A stretch of 64,000 bases of DNA from Plumapathes pennacea. Lineage: Eukaryota > Cnidaria > Anthozoa > Antipatharia > Myriopathidae. The notes under the pieces were generated by a model, which had not been told where the DNA came from, did no database searches, and was given only the letters and a program-made list of their open reading frames with translations. The stretch covers positions 9,453,078-9,517,077 of the forward strand of contig OZ038470.1 of the NCBI GenBank assembly GCA_964036295.1, read 5' to 3'. Below are positions 23,299 through 34,465 of the stretch, one piece after another (within the stretch, counting starts at the first letter, position 1; each line of letters opens with the position of its first letter). Made by a program: the position numbers and the translations under genes.

Positions 23299-23935
23299 TT
23301 AAGTTGTTTGTGGAATTTCAATATGATATGAAAATGGATGGCGAAGAGAAAAACAAATCCTTGAGTGTTTTTCATTTTTTAGTATTTCACAAATAGTTTT
23401 CTTTTCATTATTATCAATTCCAGAACCAAACTTTTTAAAAAGTAAATCTGTTCCATCAAATTCTGGATTATAAAATGCAATAATGCAACCAAAATTTTCT
23501 CTGAATGGTTTCGCAATGCTAGTCAATTGTTGAGTTAGAACCCAAACAGAAATTCCAATATGTCGTCCACTGAAAGCGAGATCGATGAGTTTGCTGCTTC
23601 GTTTCTTCACATCTGCACTCACTGCACAATCATCAAGAACTATGAGAACTTTGGTTTGTCTTTGTAAATCATCCATTTTGGTGTCGTGAAATAGATCTGC
23701 ACAAATCTCCAAACACTCTTCAACATCTTCAGATTCACTCGCATTTGGCATCGTGACGAAAAAGTATTTGTCAAGATTAGCGAACCCTTCATAAGTTTTG
23801 TTAGTGGCGAACGTTGGACAAATCAAACAATAAATTCGAAAACATACTTGGTCGATCTCTCAAAAGATCGACCAAGTATTGTGTTTTCCCACAATTTGTT
23901 GGGCCAGTAATCAAGCAAAATCGTATATTTTTAAA
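23299..23935 (-). pseudogene. A32-like packaging ATPase, best-preserved form (unit 6)
   Basis: 175 codons open as in unit 3. Tyr replaces Cys in LDKYFFV, and Walker B reads KVLIVLDD. Walker A remains out of frame. Confidence 0.87.
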
Positions 23936-23937
23936 TC

Positions 23938-25107
23938 TTATGAAGATGGCTGAATCCTTACATCTTTCACAACTCCATCACTAACGAAGATTGCTGCATC
24001 TGAAACAACAAACACGTGACAATCGACGGTCGTAGAAGCAATTCCAGCCACGTCTACAACTAATCTCACACCATCCTGAGATCTTCCAACCACAATTCCG
24101 TCTCCATGAAGATTGTTAACTGGTGTGGATCTCAAATCAATCCACAATGCGAACTTGCCATTATGAAAGTCAATTTCCTTAAAGTGATCCTCGACATAAT
24201 CAAACCGTTTCAAAATCATTGGCCAAACATCCTCTCGTAAAATTTCGTCTGAAAATAACTTGTGTGGAACACCATTTATAGAAACCTTTACCGAATTAAC
24301 AAGAGGATTAATATACTCCTCAGCTTTTCTTTCTCCTGAATCGAAACTCTTTATAAAGAATAACATGATTCCTTTCATACAACTTCTTGGTGTGTTTACG
24401 TGCAAATTAGAAACAGCCCCCGTACCAATATCCTTCCAGGCTAACGTTTCAAAATGATGCACATCCTCAAAGTAAAAAGGTCTCCCACTTTGATAAACGC
24501 TACTCGCTTGAATTGCTAAATTTTCATCTTCAATGGTTGCGTATTCCAATTCTATGTGTGTTAACTCATATCCATGGCCTTTGGTATTGTCTGAAGTTAC
24601 AACTATATCAGACGCATTAGCAAGTTTTATCTCAAATCTTAGGTTTGACTTCAGCCCACTTTGATAATAAACCCCATGATCGTCTAACAGCGGGTGAGAT
24701 AGTGGAATACGATACCTCTGAGCGTAGGATAAATTCGTGAGTTTCATAATCTTAGAATCGCCGCTCTAATCTTTCTTTTGTCTTCTTGTCATGATTCCTC
24801 TTTTCATATCTTCCTCACACGTCAACATATCATGATACCCATGAAAAATGTCATATTTGTCTGTGTCACAAATAGTTTTTCCTCCAAAGAAAATTTTCAT
24901 GTGGTTCACTAAGTTTCTTGATACGTTTTGAACGAGGTGGTTGCTTGCAACACCCTTTTCTATCTTGACGTTAAACCTCAAAAACATACTCTTTGGAACG
25001 AAAACCATGTTTCATACAACCTCGGGTACATTAACATAAAGTGTTTTTCCAGGCTTAGCAGACGATGGTGTGAAAGTTGTCCTATGAACTGTCCTCTCTG
25101 CCTTCAT
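23938..25107 (-). pseudogene. Polinton major capsid protein, longest open copy (unit 6)
   Basis: The C-terminal 269 codons (MKLTNLSYAQ to the stop at 23938) form the longest uninterrupted capsid frame in the array, covering most of both jelly rolls. The N-terminal pieces are still separated by a frameshift near 24760 and by the in-frame TGA before MVFVPKS. Confidence 0.88.
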
Positions 25108-25203
25108 TGCCTTCGACAATCTTGGCCTTCTATTCGGATTAAGTATTTTCTGCAAACGACATATTATTTTAAAAACATCAAAACAAATCTTTAAATGAAA
25201 AAC

Positions 25204-26214
25204 ATGGAAAAGATTTATTACTCTTCTAGAAAGGATATTGGAAGGGTTTATCCGCAGTCAAGAAACTTTCTACAGAAGCAAAAGTTAGCCTAGAAGAAGC
25301 AAGAGATTGGCTATCAAAACAGGCGCTTTGGCAAATTTATCTTCCTCCACCGAATTATGTTCCAAGACCACATTGGATTATTTCAGAACCAAACGAAATT
25401 CACCAAGCAGATCTCCTATTCCTCCCCCACGATGAAGTCGGAAGAAAAACTTATATATATATATGCTTTAGTCGTTATTGATATTGCTTCAAGATATGTC
25501 GATGTAGAAGCTTTGACAAGTAAATCAAGTGATGAAGTGTCAAACGCTTTCAAGAAAATTTACTCAAGAAAGTAAAAATGGCCAAAAACTTGTTGATCCG
25601 GGAAGAGAGTTTGTTGGATCTGTAACGGTTCTTATGAATGAAAAAAAGCTAGTTATCAAAGATCAAAAACTGCTAATCACAGAGCACAAGCATTCGTCGA
25701 GAGAGCGAACAAAACATTGGGAGAAAAAATATTTAGTCAACAATATGCTGACGAAATGTTAACTGAAGGTAGATCAACAAAGTGGATAAGTAGATTACCA
25801 AATATCGTGAAAACTATCGACAACCACGTCACTCGACTGACTGGCAAAAAAGCCATCGACGCTTATCGTGAGAAAATTCTTGAACAAAAGACTAAGAATT
25901 ATTCAAGACCTGTTGGGTTTAATGAAAAAAGGCTTGACTCAATCGAAAAAGTAAGATATCTTGTCTTGCCAGGAGAGGAAGAAGGAGGAAACCTAAGAAG
26001 GGCAACAGATCCCATATGGAGTACAAACGTTTTTGAGTTGAAAAAATCCATAATATCTAAAAATCAACCAGTTTTGTATTATTTAGTCGATGGACCAAAA
26101 AGAGGATTCGCCAGAGAAGAATTACTAATCATACCATATGGCACAGAATTACCTCCAAAAATTTTTCTTAAAACAATAACTTTTCTAAATATCTTTAATC
26201 CTATAATGCCTTAA
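25204..26214 (+). pseudogene. Polinton integrase, inactivated (unit 7)
   Basis: 14-nt TA tract; CTAGAAAGG marker; private changes TKWISRL and REKILEQ. Confidence 0.85.
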
Positions 26215-26950
26215 GGCTAAGGTGTCTATCCCATTTGGTAATATGTTTCTTTTATCGTCTTCCCTACTAAGTGCTATTTTGTTCACTTCTTCCGTGTATA
26301 TGTCATGATCGCGACTTCTAATTAGATTCATCACCCTCATTTTCTTACCGCCGTTGATACGACAATCTTCATAATCCTGAAAATTTATATCCTTATTAAC
26401 AAGAAGGTTATTGGAATGTTTAAGGATGAAGTCGGTGGAAGACACGTTTGAAGAATCGAGTACGTAAGAGTCAAGCTTAGCTCTCAAACTGACAAACTCT
26501 GAAATTTGTCTTCCACCGACTTCATCCTTAAACATTCCAATAACCTTCTTGTTAACTCCAGTAGTAATTCCTGAAGGATGATCCTTTGGGTAATTACTAG
26601 TGTCAAACGATGTTAAGACATCCCCACTAATACCTTTATAAAAATCATCCGTCTCTATCTCATATATTAATGAATAAGTGTCAGTAAATAGTAACCTTGC
26701 CTTATCATTGTACTTCTCTTTGATGTAACCATAATGAAAATCATACATCAACGTTTTACTTATGTCAAGTATTGACATTCCCAAGTAAACTGGTTTATCA
26801 AATAATAGCTTCGTCCTATGCATGTGAATAGCTGCTAAATCATTCACAAAATATTTTCCTTCTATCAAAGCTTGGTTTTGAGATAAGTTTCCTAGCTTGT
26901 GACTCGTTAGTGACCAACTTAATGTCTACCCTATTTCGGATATTTTCCAT
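26185..26950 (-). pseudogene. PolB C-terminal fragment (unit 7, type B)
   Basis: 227-codon open piece matching unit 4; inverted repeat at 26396-26555. Confidence 0.88.
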
Positions 26951-27417
26951 GGTTTTTCCTCAGAAACTTTTGATGCATACCTGCAAATTCTTCTTCCTAA
27001 TTGTTTATTATTCAACAAATCTTTCTTCAAAGACTCTTCATCGTCCAAAGTAAGGATATACGAAAGTCCTTTAAAAATTCCATCAACAACTATTCCCATT
27101 CCATCTTTCATTAACTCTTGTCCGGACTTTTCTTCATAAACTTTGAATAAACATTCTAAATCAGAATCCTTCATCTTTCTAATATCAACTGCACTTATGT
27201 TTTCTCCTACATATTCTTCCAAACCAAGCGTCATGGCAACTGACGCAAGAATATCTCTTTTTCTCGATATTTCACTTTGTACCTCTGGATCTATTTCAGC
27301 TTCCTTTTGTGATTCTTTCTTCTTACTTTGTGTTAGTTTTCTTTTTGCTTTAGGTTTTTGTTCTTTTTTTGTTTCGTTCTTTTCAAGATTAACGTAATCG
27401 TTTACAGTTTCTGCCAT
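26926..27417 (-). CDS. 163-residue Polinton protein of unknown function (unit 7)
   Basis: Open copy with the ETKKEQ variant and PWKISEIG end. Confidence 0.6.
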   Translation of the reverse strand: MAETVNDYVNLEKNETKKEQKPKAKRKLTQSKKKESQKEAEIDPEVQSEISRKRDILASVAMTLGLEEYVGENISAVDIRKMKDSDLECLFKVYEEKSGQELMKDGMGIVVDGIFKGLSYILTLDDEESLKKDLLNNKQLGRRICRYASKVSEEKPWKISEIG

Positions 27418-27437
27418 TTATTTGTCATAACAAAATT

Positions 27438-28073
27438 TTAAGTTGTTTGTGGAATTTCAATATGATATGAAAATGGATGGCGAAGAGAAAAACAAATCCT
27501 TGAGTGTTTTTCATTTTTTAGTATTTCACAAATAGTTTTCTTTTCATTATTATCAATTCCAGAACCAAACTTTTTAAAAAGTAAATCTGTTCCATCAAAT
27601 TCTGGATTATAAAATGCAATAATGCAACCAAGATTTTCTCTGAATGGTTTCGCAATGCTAGTCAATTGTTGAGTTAGAACCCAAACAGAAATTCCAATAT
27701 GTCGTCCACTGAAGCGAGATCGATGAGTTTGCTGCTTCGTTTCTTCACATCTGCACTCACTGCACAATCATCAAGAACTATGAGAACTTTGGTTTGTCTT
27801 TGTAAATCATCCATTTTGGTGTCGTGAAATAGATCTGCACAAATCTCCAAACACTCTTCAACATCTTCAGATTCACTCGCATTTGGCATCGTGACGAAAA
27901 AGCATTTGTCAAGATTAGCGAACCCTTCATAAGTTTTGTTAGTGGCGAACGTTGGACAAATCAAACAAAAAAGTCGAAAACATACTTGGTCGATCTCTCA
28001 AAAGATCGACCAAGTATTGTGTTTTCCCACATTTTGTTGGGCCAGTAATCAAGCAAAATCGTATATTTTTAAA
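27438..28073 (-). pseudogene. A32-like packaging ATPase, frameshifted (unit 7)
   Basis: Two frameshifts. Walker B KVLIVLDD. The CCCACATTTTGTTGGG variant in the Walker A region changes the Asn of GPTNCGKT to Lys; shared with unit 8. Confidence 0.85.
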
Positions 28074-28075
28074 TC

Positions 28076-29244
28076 TTATGAAGATGGCTGAATCCTTACA
28101 TCTTTCACAACTCCATCACTAACGAAGACTGCTGCATCTGAAACAACAAACACGTGACAATCGACGGTCGTAGAAGCAATTCCAGCCACGTCTACAACTA
28201 ATCTCACACCATCCTGAGATCTTCCAACCACAATTCCGTCTCCATGAAGATTGTTATCTGGTGTGGATCTCAAATCAATCCACAATGCGAACTTGCCATT
28301 ATGAAAGTCAATTTCCTTAAAGTGATCCTCGACATAATCAAACCTTTTCAAAATCATTGGCCAAACATTCCGTCTGAAAATAACTTGTGTGGAACACCAT
28401 TTATAGAAACCTTTACCGAATTAACAAGAGGATTAATAAACTCCTCAGCTTTTCTTTATCCTGAATCGAAACTCTTTAAAAAGAATAACATGATTCCCTT
28501 TCATACAACTTCTTGGTGTGTTTGCGTGCAAATTAAAAACAGTCCCCGTACCAATATCCTTCGAGGCTAACGTTTCAAAATGATGCACATCCTAAAAGTA
28601 AAAAAGTTCTCCCACTTTGATAAACGCTACTCGCTTGAATTGCTAAATTTTCATCTTCAATGGTTGCGTATTCCAATTCTATGTGTGTTAACTCATATCC
28701 ATGGCCTTTGGTATTGTCTGAAGTTACAACTATATCAGACGCATTAGCAAGTTTTATCTCAAATCTTAGGTTTGACTTCAGCCCACTTTGATAATAAACC
28801 CCATGATCGTCTAACAGCGGGTGAGATAGTGGAATACGATACCTCTAAGCGTAGGATAAATTCGTGAGTTTCATAATCTTAGAATCGCCAGTTTCTGCCG
28901 CTCTAATCTTTCTTTTGTCTTCTTGTCATGATTCCTCTTTTCATATCTTCCTCACACGTCAACATATCATGATACCCATGAAAAATGTCATATTTGTCTG
29001 TGTCACAAATAGTTTTTCCTCCAAAGAAAATTTTCATGTGGTTCACTAAGTTTTTTGATACGTTTTGAACGAGGTGGTTGCTTGCAACACCCTTTTCTAT
29101 CTTGACGTTAAACCTCAAAAACACACTCTTTGGAACGAAAACCATGTTTCATACAACCTCGGGTACATTAACATAAAGTGTTTTTCCAGGCTTAGCAGAC
29201 GATGGTGTGAAAGTCGTCCTATGAACTGTCCTCTCTGCCTTCAT
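28076..29244 (-). pseudogene. Polinton major capsid protein, broken (unit 7)
   Basis: Type B lesions plus a change (CTCTAAGCG near 28850) that adds a stop at the start of the middle piece; shared with unit 8. A base change near 28593 (TCCTAAAAG) adds another stop. Confidence 0.85.
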
Positions 29245-29340
29245 TGCCTTCGACAATCTTGGCCTTCTATTCGGATTAAGTATTTTCTGCAAACGACATA
29301 TTATTTTAAAAACATCAAAACAAATCTTTAAATGAAAAAC

Positions 29341-30357
29341 ATGGAAAAGATTTATTACTCTTCTCAAAAGGATATTGGAAGGGTTTATCCGCAGTCAAGA
29401 ATCTTTCTACAGAAGCTAAAGTTAGCCTAGAAGAAGCAAGAGATTGGCTATCAAAACAGGCGCTTTGGCAAATTTATCTTCCTCCACCGAATTATGTTCC
29501 AAGACCACATTGGATTATTTCAGAACCAAACGAAATTCACCAAGCAGATCTCCTATTCCGTCCCCACGATAAAGTCGGAAGAAAAACTTATATATATATA
29601 TATGCTTTAGTCGTTATTGATATTGCTTCAAGATATATCGATGTAGAAGCTTTGACAAGTAAATCAAGTGATGAAGTGTCAAACGCTTTCAAGAAAATTT
29701 ACTCAAGAAAGTAAAAATGGCAAAAACTTTGATTGTTGATCCGGGAAGAGAGTTTGTTGGATCTGTAACGGTTCTTATGAATGAAAAGAAGCTAGTTATC
29801 AAAGATCGGAAACTGCTAATCACAGAGCACAAGTATTCGTCGAGAGAGCGAACAAAACATTAGGAGAAAAAATATTTAGTCAACAATATGCTGACGAAAT
29901 GTTAACTGAAGGTAGATCAACAAAGTGGATAAATAGATTACCAAATATCGTGAAAACTATCGACAACCACGTCACTCGACTGACTGGCAAAAAAGCCATC
30001 GACGCTTATCGTGAGAAAAATGTTGAACAAAAGACTAAGAATTATTCAAGACCTGTTGGGTTTAATGAAAAAAGGCTTGACTCAATCGAAAAAGTAAGAT
30101 ATCTTGTCTTGCCAGGAGAGGAAGAAGGAGGAAACGTAAGAAGGGCAACAGATCCCATATGGAGTACAAACGTTTTTGAGTTGAAAAAATCCATAATATC
30201 TAAAAATCAACCAGTTTTGTATTATTTAGTCGATGGACCAAAAAGAGGATTCGCCAGAGAAGAATTACTAATCATACCATATGGCACAGAATTACCTCCA
30301 AAAATTTTTCTTAAAACAATAACTTTTCTAAATATCTTTAATCCTATAATGCCTTAA
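29341..30357 (+). pseudogene. Polinton integrase, inactivated (unit 8)
   Basis: Belongs to the unit 2/5 integrase class (CTTTGATTG and CATTAGGAG forms) although the rest of the unit resembles unit 7, so unit 8 is a mosaic. 16-nt TA tract, uninterrupted. Confidence 0.85.
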
Positions 30358-31093
30358 GGCTAAGGTGTCTATCCCATTTGGTAATATGTTTCTTTTATCG
30401 TCTTCCCTACTAAGTGCTATTTTGTTCACTTCTTCCGTGTATATGTCATGATCGCGACTTCTAATTAGATTCATCACCCTCATTTTCTTACCGCCGTTGA
30501 TACGACAATCTTCATAATCCTGAAAATTTATATCCTTATTAACAAGAAGGTTATTGGAATGTTTAAGGATGAAGTCGGTGGAAGACACGTTTGAAGAATC
30601 GAGTACGTAAGAGTCAAGCTTAGCTCTCAAACTGACAAACTCTGAAATTTGTCTTCCACCGACTTCATCCTTAAACATTCCAATAACCTTCTTGTTAACT
30701 CCAGTAGTAATTCCTGAAGGATGATCCTTTGGGTAATTACTAGTGTCAAACGATGTTAAGACATCCCCACTAATACCTTTATAAAAATCATCCGTCTCTA
30801 TCTCATATATTAATGAATAAGTGTCAGTAAATAGTAACCTTGCCTTATCATTGTACTTCTCTTTGATGTAACCATAATGAAAATCATACATCAACGTTTT
30901 ACTTATGTCAAGTATTGACATTCCCAAGTAAACTGGTTTATCAAATAATAGCTTCGTCCTATGCATGTGAATAGCTGCTAAATCATTCACAAAATATTTT
31001 CCTTCTATCAAAGCTTGGTTTTGAGATAAGTTTCCTAGCTTGTGACTCGTTAGTGACCAACTTAATGTCTACCCTATTTCGGATATTTTCCAT
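30328..31093 (-). pseudogene. PolB C-terminal fragment (unit 8, type B)
   Basis: At the amino-acid level like unit 7. Inverted repeat at 30539-30698. Confidence 0.88.
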
Positions 31094-31560
31094 GGTTTTT
31101 CCTCAGAAACTTTTGATGCATACCTGCAAATTCTTCTTCCTAATTGTTTATTATTCAACAAATCTTTCTTCAAAGACTCTTCATCGTCCAAAGTAAGGAT
31201 ATACGAAAGTCCTTTAAAAATTCCATCAACAACTATTCCCATTCCATCTTTCATTAACTCTTGTCCGGACTTTTCTTCATAAACTTTGAATAAACATTCT
31301 AAATCAGAATCCTTCATCTTTCTAATATCAACTGCACTTATGTTTTCTCCTACATATTCTTCCAAACCAAGCGTCATGGCAACTGACGCAAGAATATCTC
31401 TTTTTCTCGATATTTCACTTTGTACCTCTGGATCTATTTCAGCTTCCTTTTGTGATTCTTTCTTCTTACTTTGTGTTAGTTTTCTTTTTGCTTTAGGTTT
31501 TTGTTCTTTTTTTGTTTCGTTCTTTTCAAGATTAACGTAATCGTTTACAGTTTCTGCCAT
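31069..31560 (-). CDS. 163-residue Polinton protein of unknown function (unit 8)
   Basis: Last of the eight open copies; same protein as in unit 7. Confidence 0.6.
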   Translation of the reverse strand: MAETVNDYVNLEKNETKKEQKPKAKRKLTQSKKKESQKEAEIDPEVQSEISRKRDILASVAMTLGLEEYVGENISAVDIRKMKDSDLECLFKVYEEKSGQELMKDGMGIVVDGIFKGLSYILTLDDEESLKKDLLNNKQLGRRICRYASKVSEEKPWKISEIG

Positions 31561-31580
31561 TTATTTGTCATAACAAAATT

Positions 31581-32216
31581 TTAAGTTGTTTGTGGAATTT
31601 CAATATGATATGAAAATGGATGGCGAAGAGAAAAACAAATCCTTGAGTGTTTTTCATTTTTTAGTATTTCACAAATAGTTTTCTTTTCATTATTATCAAT
31701 TCCAGAACCAAACTTTTTAAAAAGTAAATCTGTTCCATCAAATTCTGGATTATAAAATGCAATAATGCAACCAAGATTTTCTCTGAATGGTTTCGCAATG
31801 CTAGTCAATTGTTGAGTTAGAACCCAAACAGAAATTCCAATATGTCGTCCACTGAAGCGAGATCGATGAGTTTGCTGCTTCGTTTCTTCACATCTGCACT
31901 CACTGCACAATCATCAAGAACTATGAGAACTTTGGTTTGTCTTTGTAAATCATCCATTTTGGTGTCGTGAAATAGATCTGCACAAATCTCCAAACACTCT
32001 TCAACATCTTCAGATTCACTCGCATTTGGCATCGTGACGAAAAAGCATTTGTCAAGATTAGCGAACCCTTCATAAGTTTTGTTAGTGGCGAACGTTGGAC
32101 AAATCAAACAAAAAAGTCGAAAACATACTTGGTCGATCTCTCAAAAGATCGACCAAGTATTGTGTTTTCCCACATTTTGTTGGGCCAGTAATCAAGCAAA
32201 ATCGTATATTTTTAAA
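31581..32216 (-). pseudogene. A32-like packaging ATPase, frameshifted (unit 8)
   Basis: Same lesions as unit 7, including the Asn to Lys change in the Walker A loop. Confidence 0.85.
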
Positions 32217-32218
32217 TC

Positions 32219-33387
32219 TTATGAAGATGGCTGAATCCTTACATCTTTCACAACTCCATCACTAACGAAGACTGCTGCATCTGAAACAACAAACACGTGA
32301 CAATCGACGGTCGTAGAAGCAATTCCAGCCACGTCTACAACTAATCTCACACCATCCTGAGATCTTCCAACCACAATTCCGTCTCCATGAAGATTGTTAT
32401 CTGGTGTGGATCTCAAATCAATCCACAATGCGAACTTGCCATTATGAAAGTCAATTTCCTTAAAGTGATCCTCGACATAATCAAACCTTTTCAAAATCAT
32501 TGGCCAAACATTCCGTCTGAAAATAACTTGTGTGGAACACCATTTATAGAAACCTTTACCGAATTAACAAGAGGATTAATAAACTCCTCAGCTTTTCTTT
32601 CTCCTGAATCGAAACTCTTTAAAAAGAATAACATGATTCCCTTTCATACAACTTCTTGGTGTGTTTGCGTGCAAATTAAAAACAGCCCCCGTACCAATAT
32701 CCTTCGAGGCTAACGTTTCAAAATGATGCACATCCTCAAAGTAAAAAAGTTCTCCCACTTTGATAAACGCTACTCGCTTGAATTGCTAAATTTTCATCTT
32801 CAATGGTTGCGTATTCCAATTCTATGTGTGTTAACTCATATCCATGGCCTTTGGTATTGTCTGAAGTTACAACTATATCAGACGCATTAGCAAGTTTTAT
32901 CTCAAATCTTAGGTTTGACTTCAGCCCACTTTGATAATAAACCCCATGATCGTCTAACAGCGGGTGAGATAGTGGAATACGATACCTCTAAGCGTAGGAT
33001 AAATTCGTGAGTTTCATAATCTTAGAATCGCCAGTTTCTGCCGCTCTAATCTTTCTTTTGTCTTCTTGTCATGATTCCTCTTTTCATATCTTCCTCACAC
33101 GTCAACATATCATGATACCCATGAAAAATGTCATATTTGTCTGTGTCACAAATAGTTTTTCCTCCAAAGAAAATCTTCATGTGGTTCACTAAGTTTCTTG
33201 ATACGTTTTGAACGAGGTGGTTGCTTGCAACACCCTTTTCTATCTTGACGTTAAACCTCAAAAACATACTCTTTGGGACGAAAACCATGTTTCATACAAC
33301 CTCGGGTACATTAACATAAAGTGTTTTTCCAGGCTTAGCAGACGATGGTGTGAAAGTCGTCCTATGAACTGTCCTCTCTGCCTTCAT
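32219..33387 (-). pseudogene. Polinton major capsid protein, broken (unit 8)
   Basis: Type B lesions with the CTCTAAGCG change of unit 7. Confidence 0.85.
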
Positions 33388-33483
33388 TGCCTTCGACAAT
33401 CTTGGCCTTCTATTCGGATTAAGTATTTTCTGCAAACGACATATTATTTTAAAAACATCAAAACAAATCTTTAAATGAAAAAC

Positions 33484-34460
33484 ATGGAAAAGATTTATTA
33501 CTCTTCTCAAAAGGATATTGGAAGGGTTTATCCGCAGTCAAGAAACTTTCTACAGAAGCTAAAGTTAGCCTAGAAGAAGCAAGAGATTGGCTATCAAAAC
33601 AGGCGCTTTGGCAAATTTATCTTCCTCCACCGAATTATGTTCCAAGACCACATTGGATTATTTCAGAACCAAACGAAATTCACCAAGCAGATCTCCTATT
33701 CCTCCCCCACGATAAAGTCGGAAGAAAAACTTATATATATATATATGCTTTAGTCGTTATTGATATTGCTTCAAGATATGTCGATGTAGAAGCTTTGACA
33801 AGTAAATCAAGTGATGAAGTGTCAAACGCTTTCAAGAAAATTTACTCAAGAAAGTAAAAATGGCAAAAAACTTGTTGATCCGGGAAGAGAGTTTGTTGGA
33901 TCTGTAACGGTTCTTATGAATGAAAAGAAGCTAGTTATCAAAGATCGGAAACTGCTAATCACAGAGCACAAGCATTCGTCGAGAGAGCGAACAAAACATT
34001 GGGAGAAAAAATATTTAGTCAACAATATGCTGACGAAATGTTAACTGAAGGTAGATCAACAAAGTGGATAAATAGATTACCAAATATCGTGAAAACTATC
34101 AACAACCACGTCACTCGACTGACTGGCAAAAAAGCCATCGACGCTTATCGTGAGAAAAATGTTGAACAAAAGACTAAGAATTATTCAAGACCTGTTGGGT
34201 TTAATGAAAAAAGGCTTGACTCAATCGAAAAAGTAAGATATCTTGTCTTGCCAGGAGAGGAAGAAGGAGGAAACCTAAGAAGGGCAACAGATCCCATATG
34301 GAGTACAAACGTTTTTGAGTTGAAAAAATCCATAATATCTAAAAATCAACCAGTTTTGTATTATTTAGTCGATGGACCAAAAAGAGGATTCGCCAGAGAA
34401 GAATTACTAATTATACCATATGACACAGAATTACCTCCAAAATTTGTCTTAAAACAATAA
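33484..34460 (+). pseudogene. Polinton integrase, inactivated (unit 9, array edge)
   Basis: Type A C-terminus. It already carries the shared TAA (33855-33857) and the frameshifts, so integrase death predates the split between this copy and the rest of the array. 16-nt TA tract. Confidence 0.87.
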
Positions 34461-34465
34461 CTTTT

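Larger units (their letters stand above)
16923..29340. repeat. Higher-order repeat, second trimer (units 5-7)
   Basis: 12,418-bp block in the same B, A, B order as 4503-16922, with matching unit-specific variants at equivalent places. Confidence 0.85.
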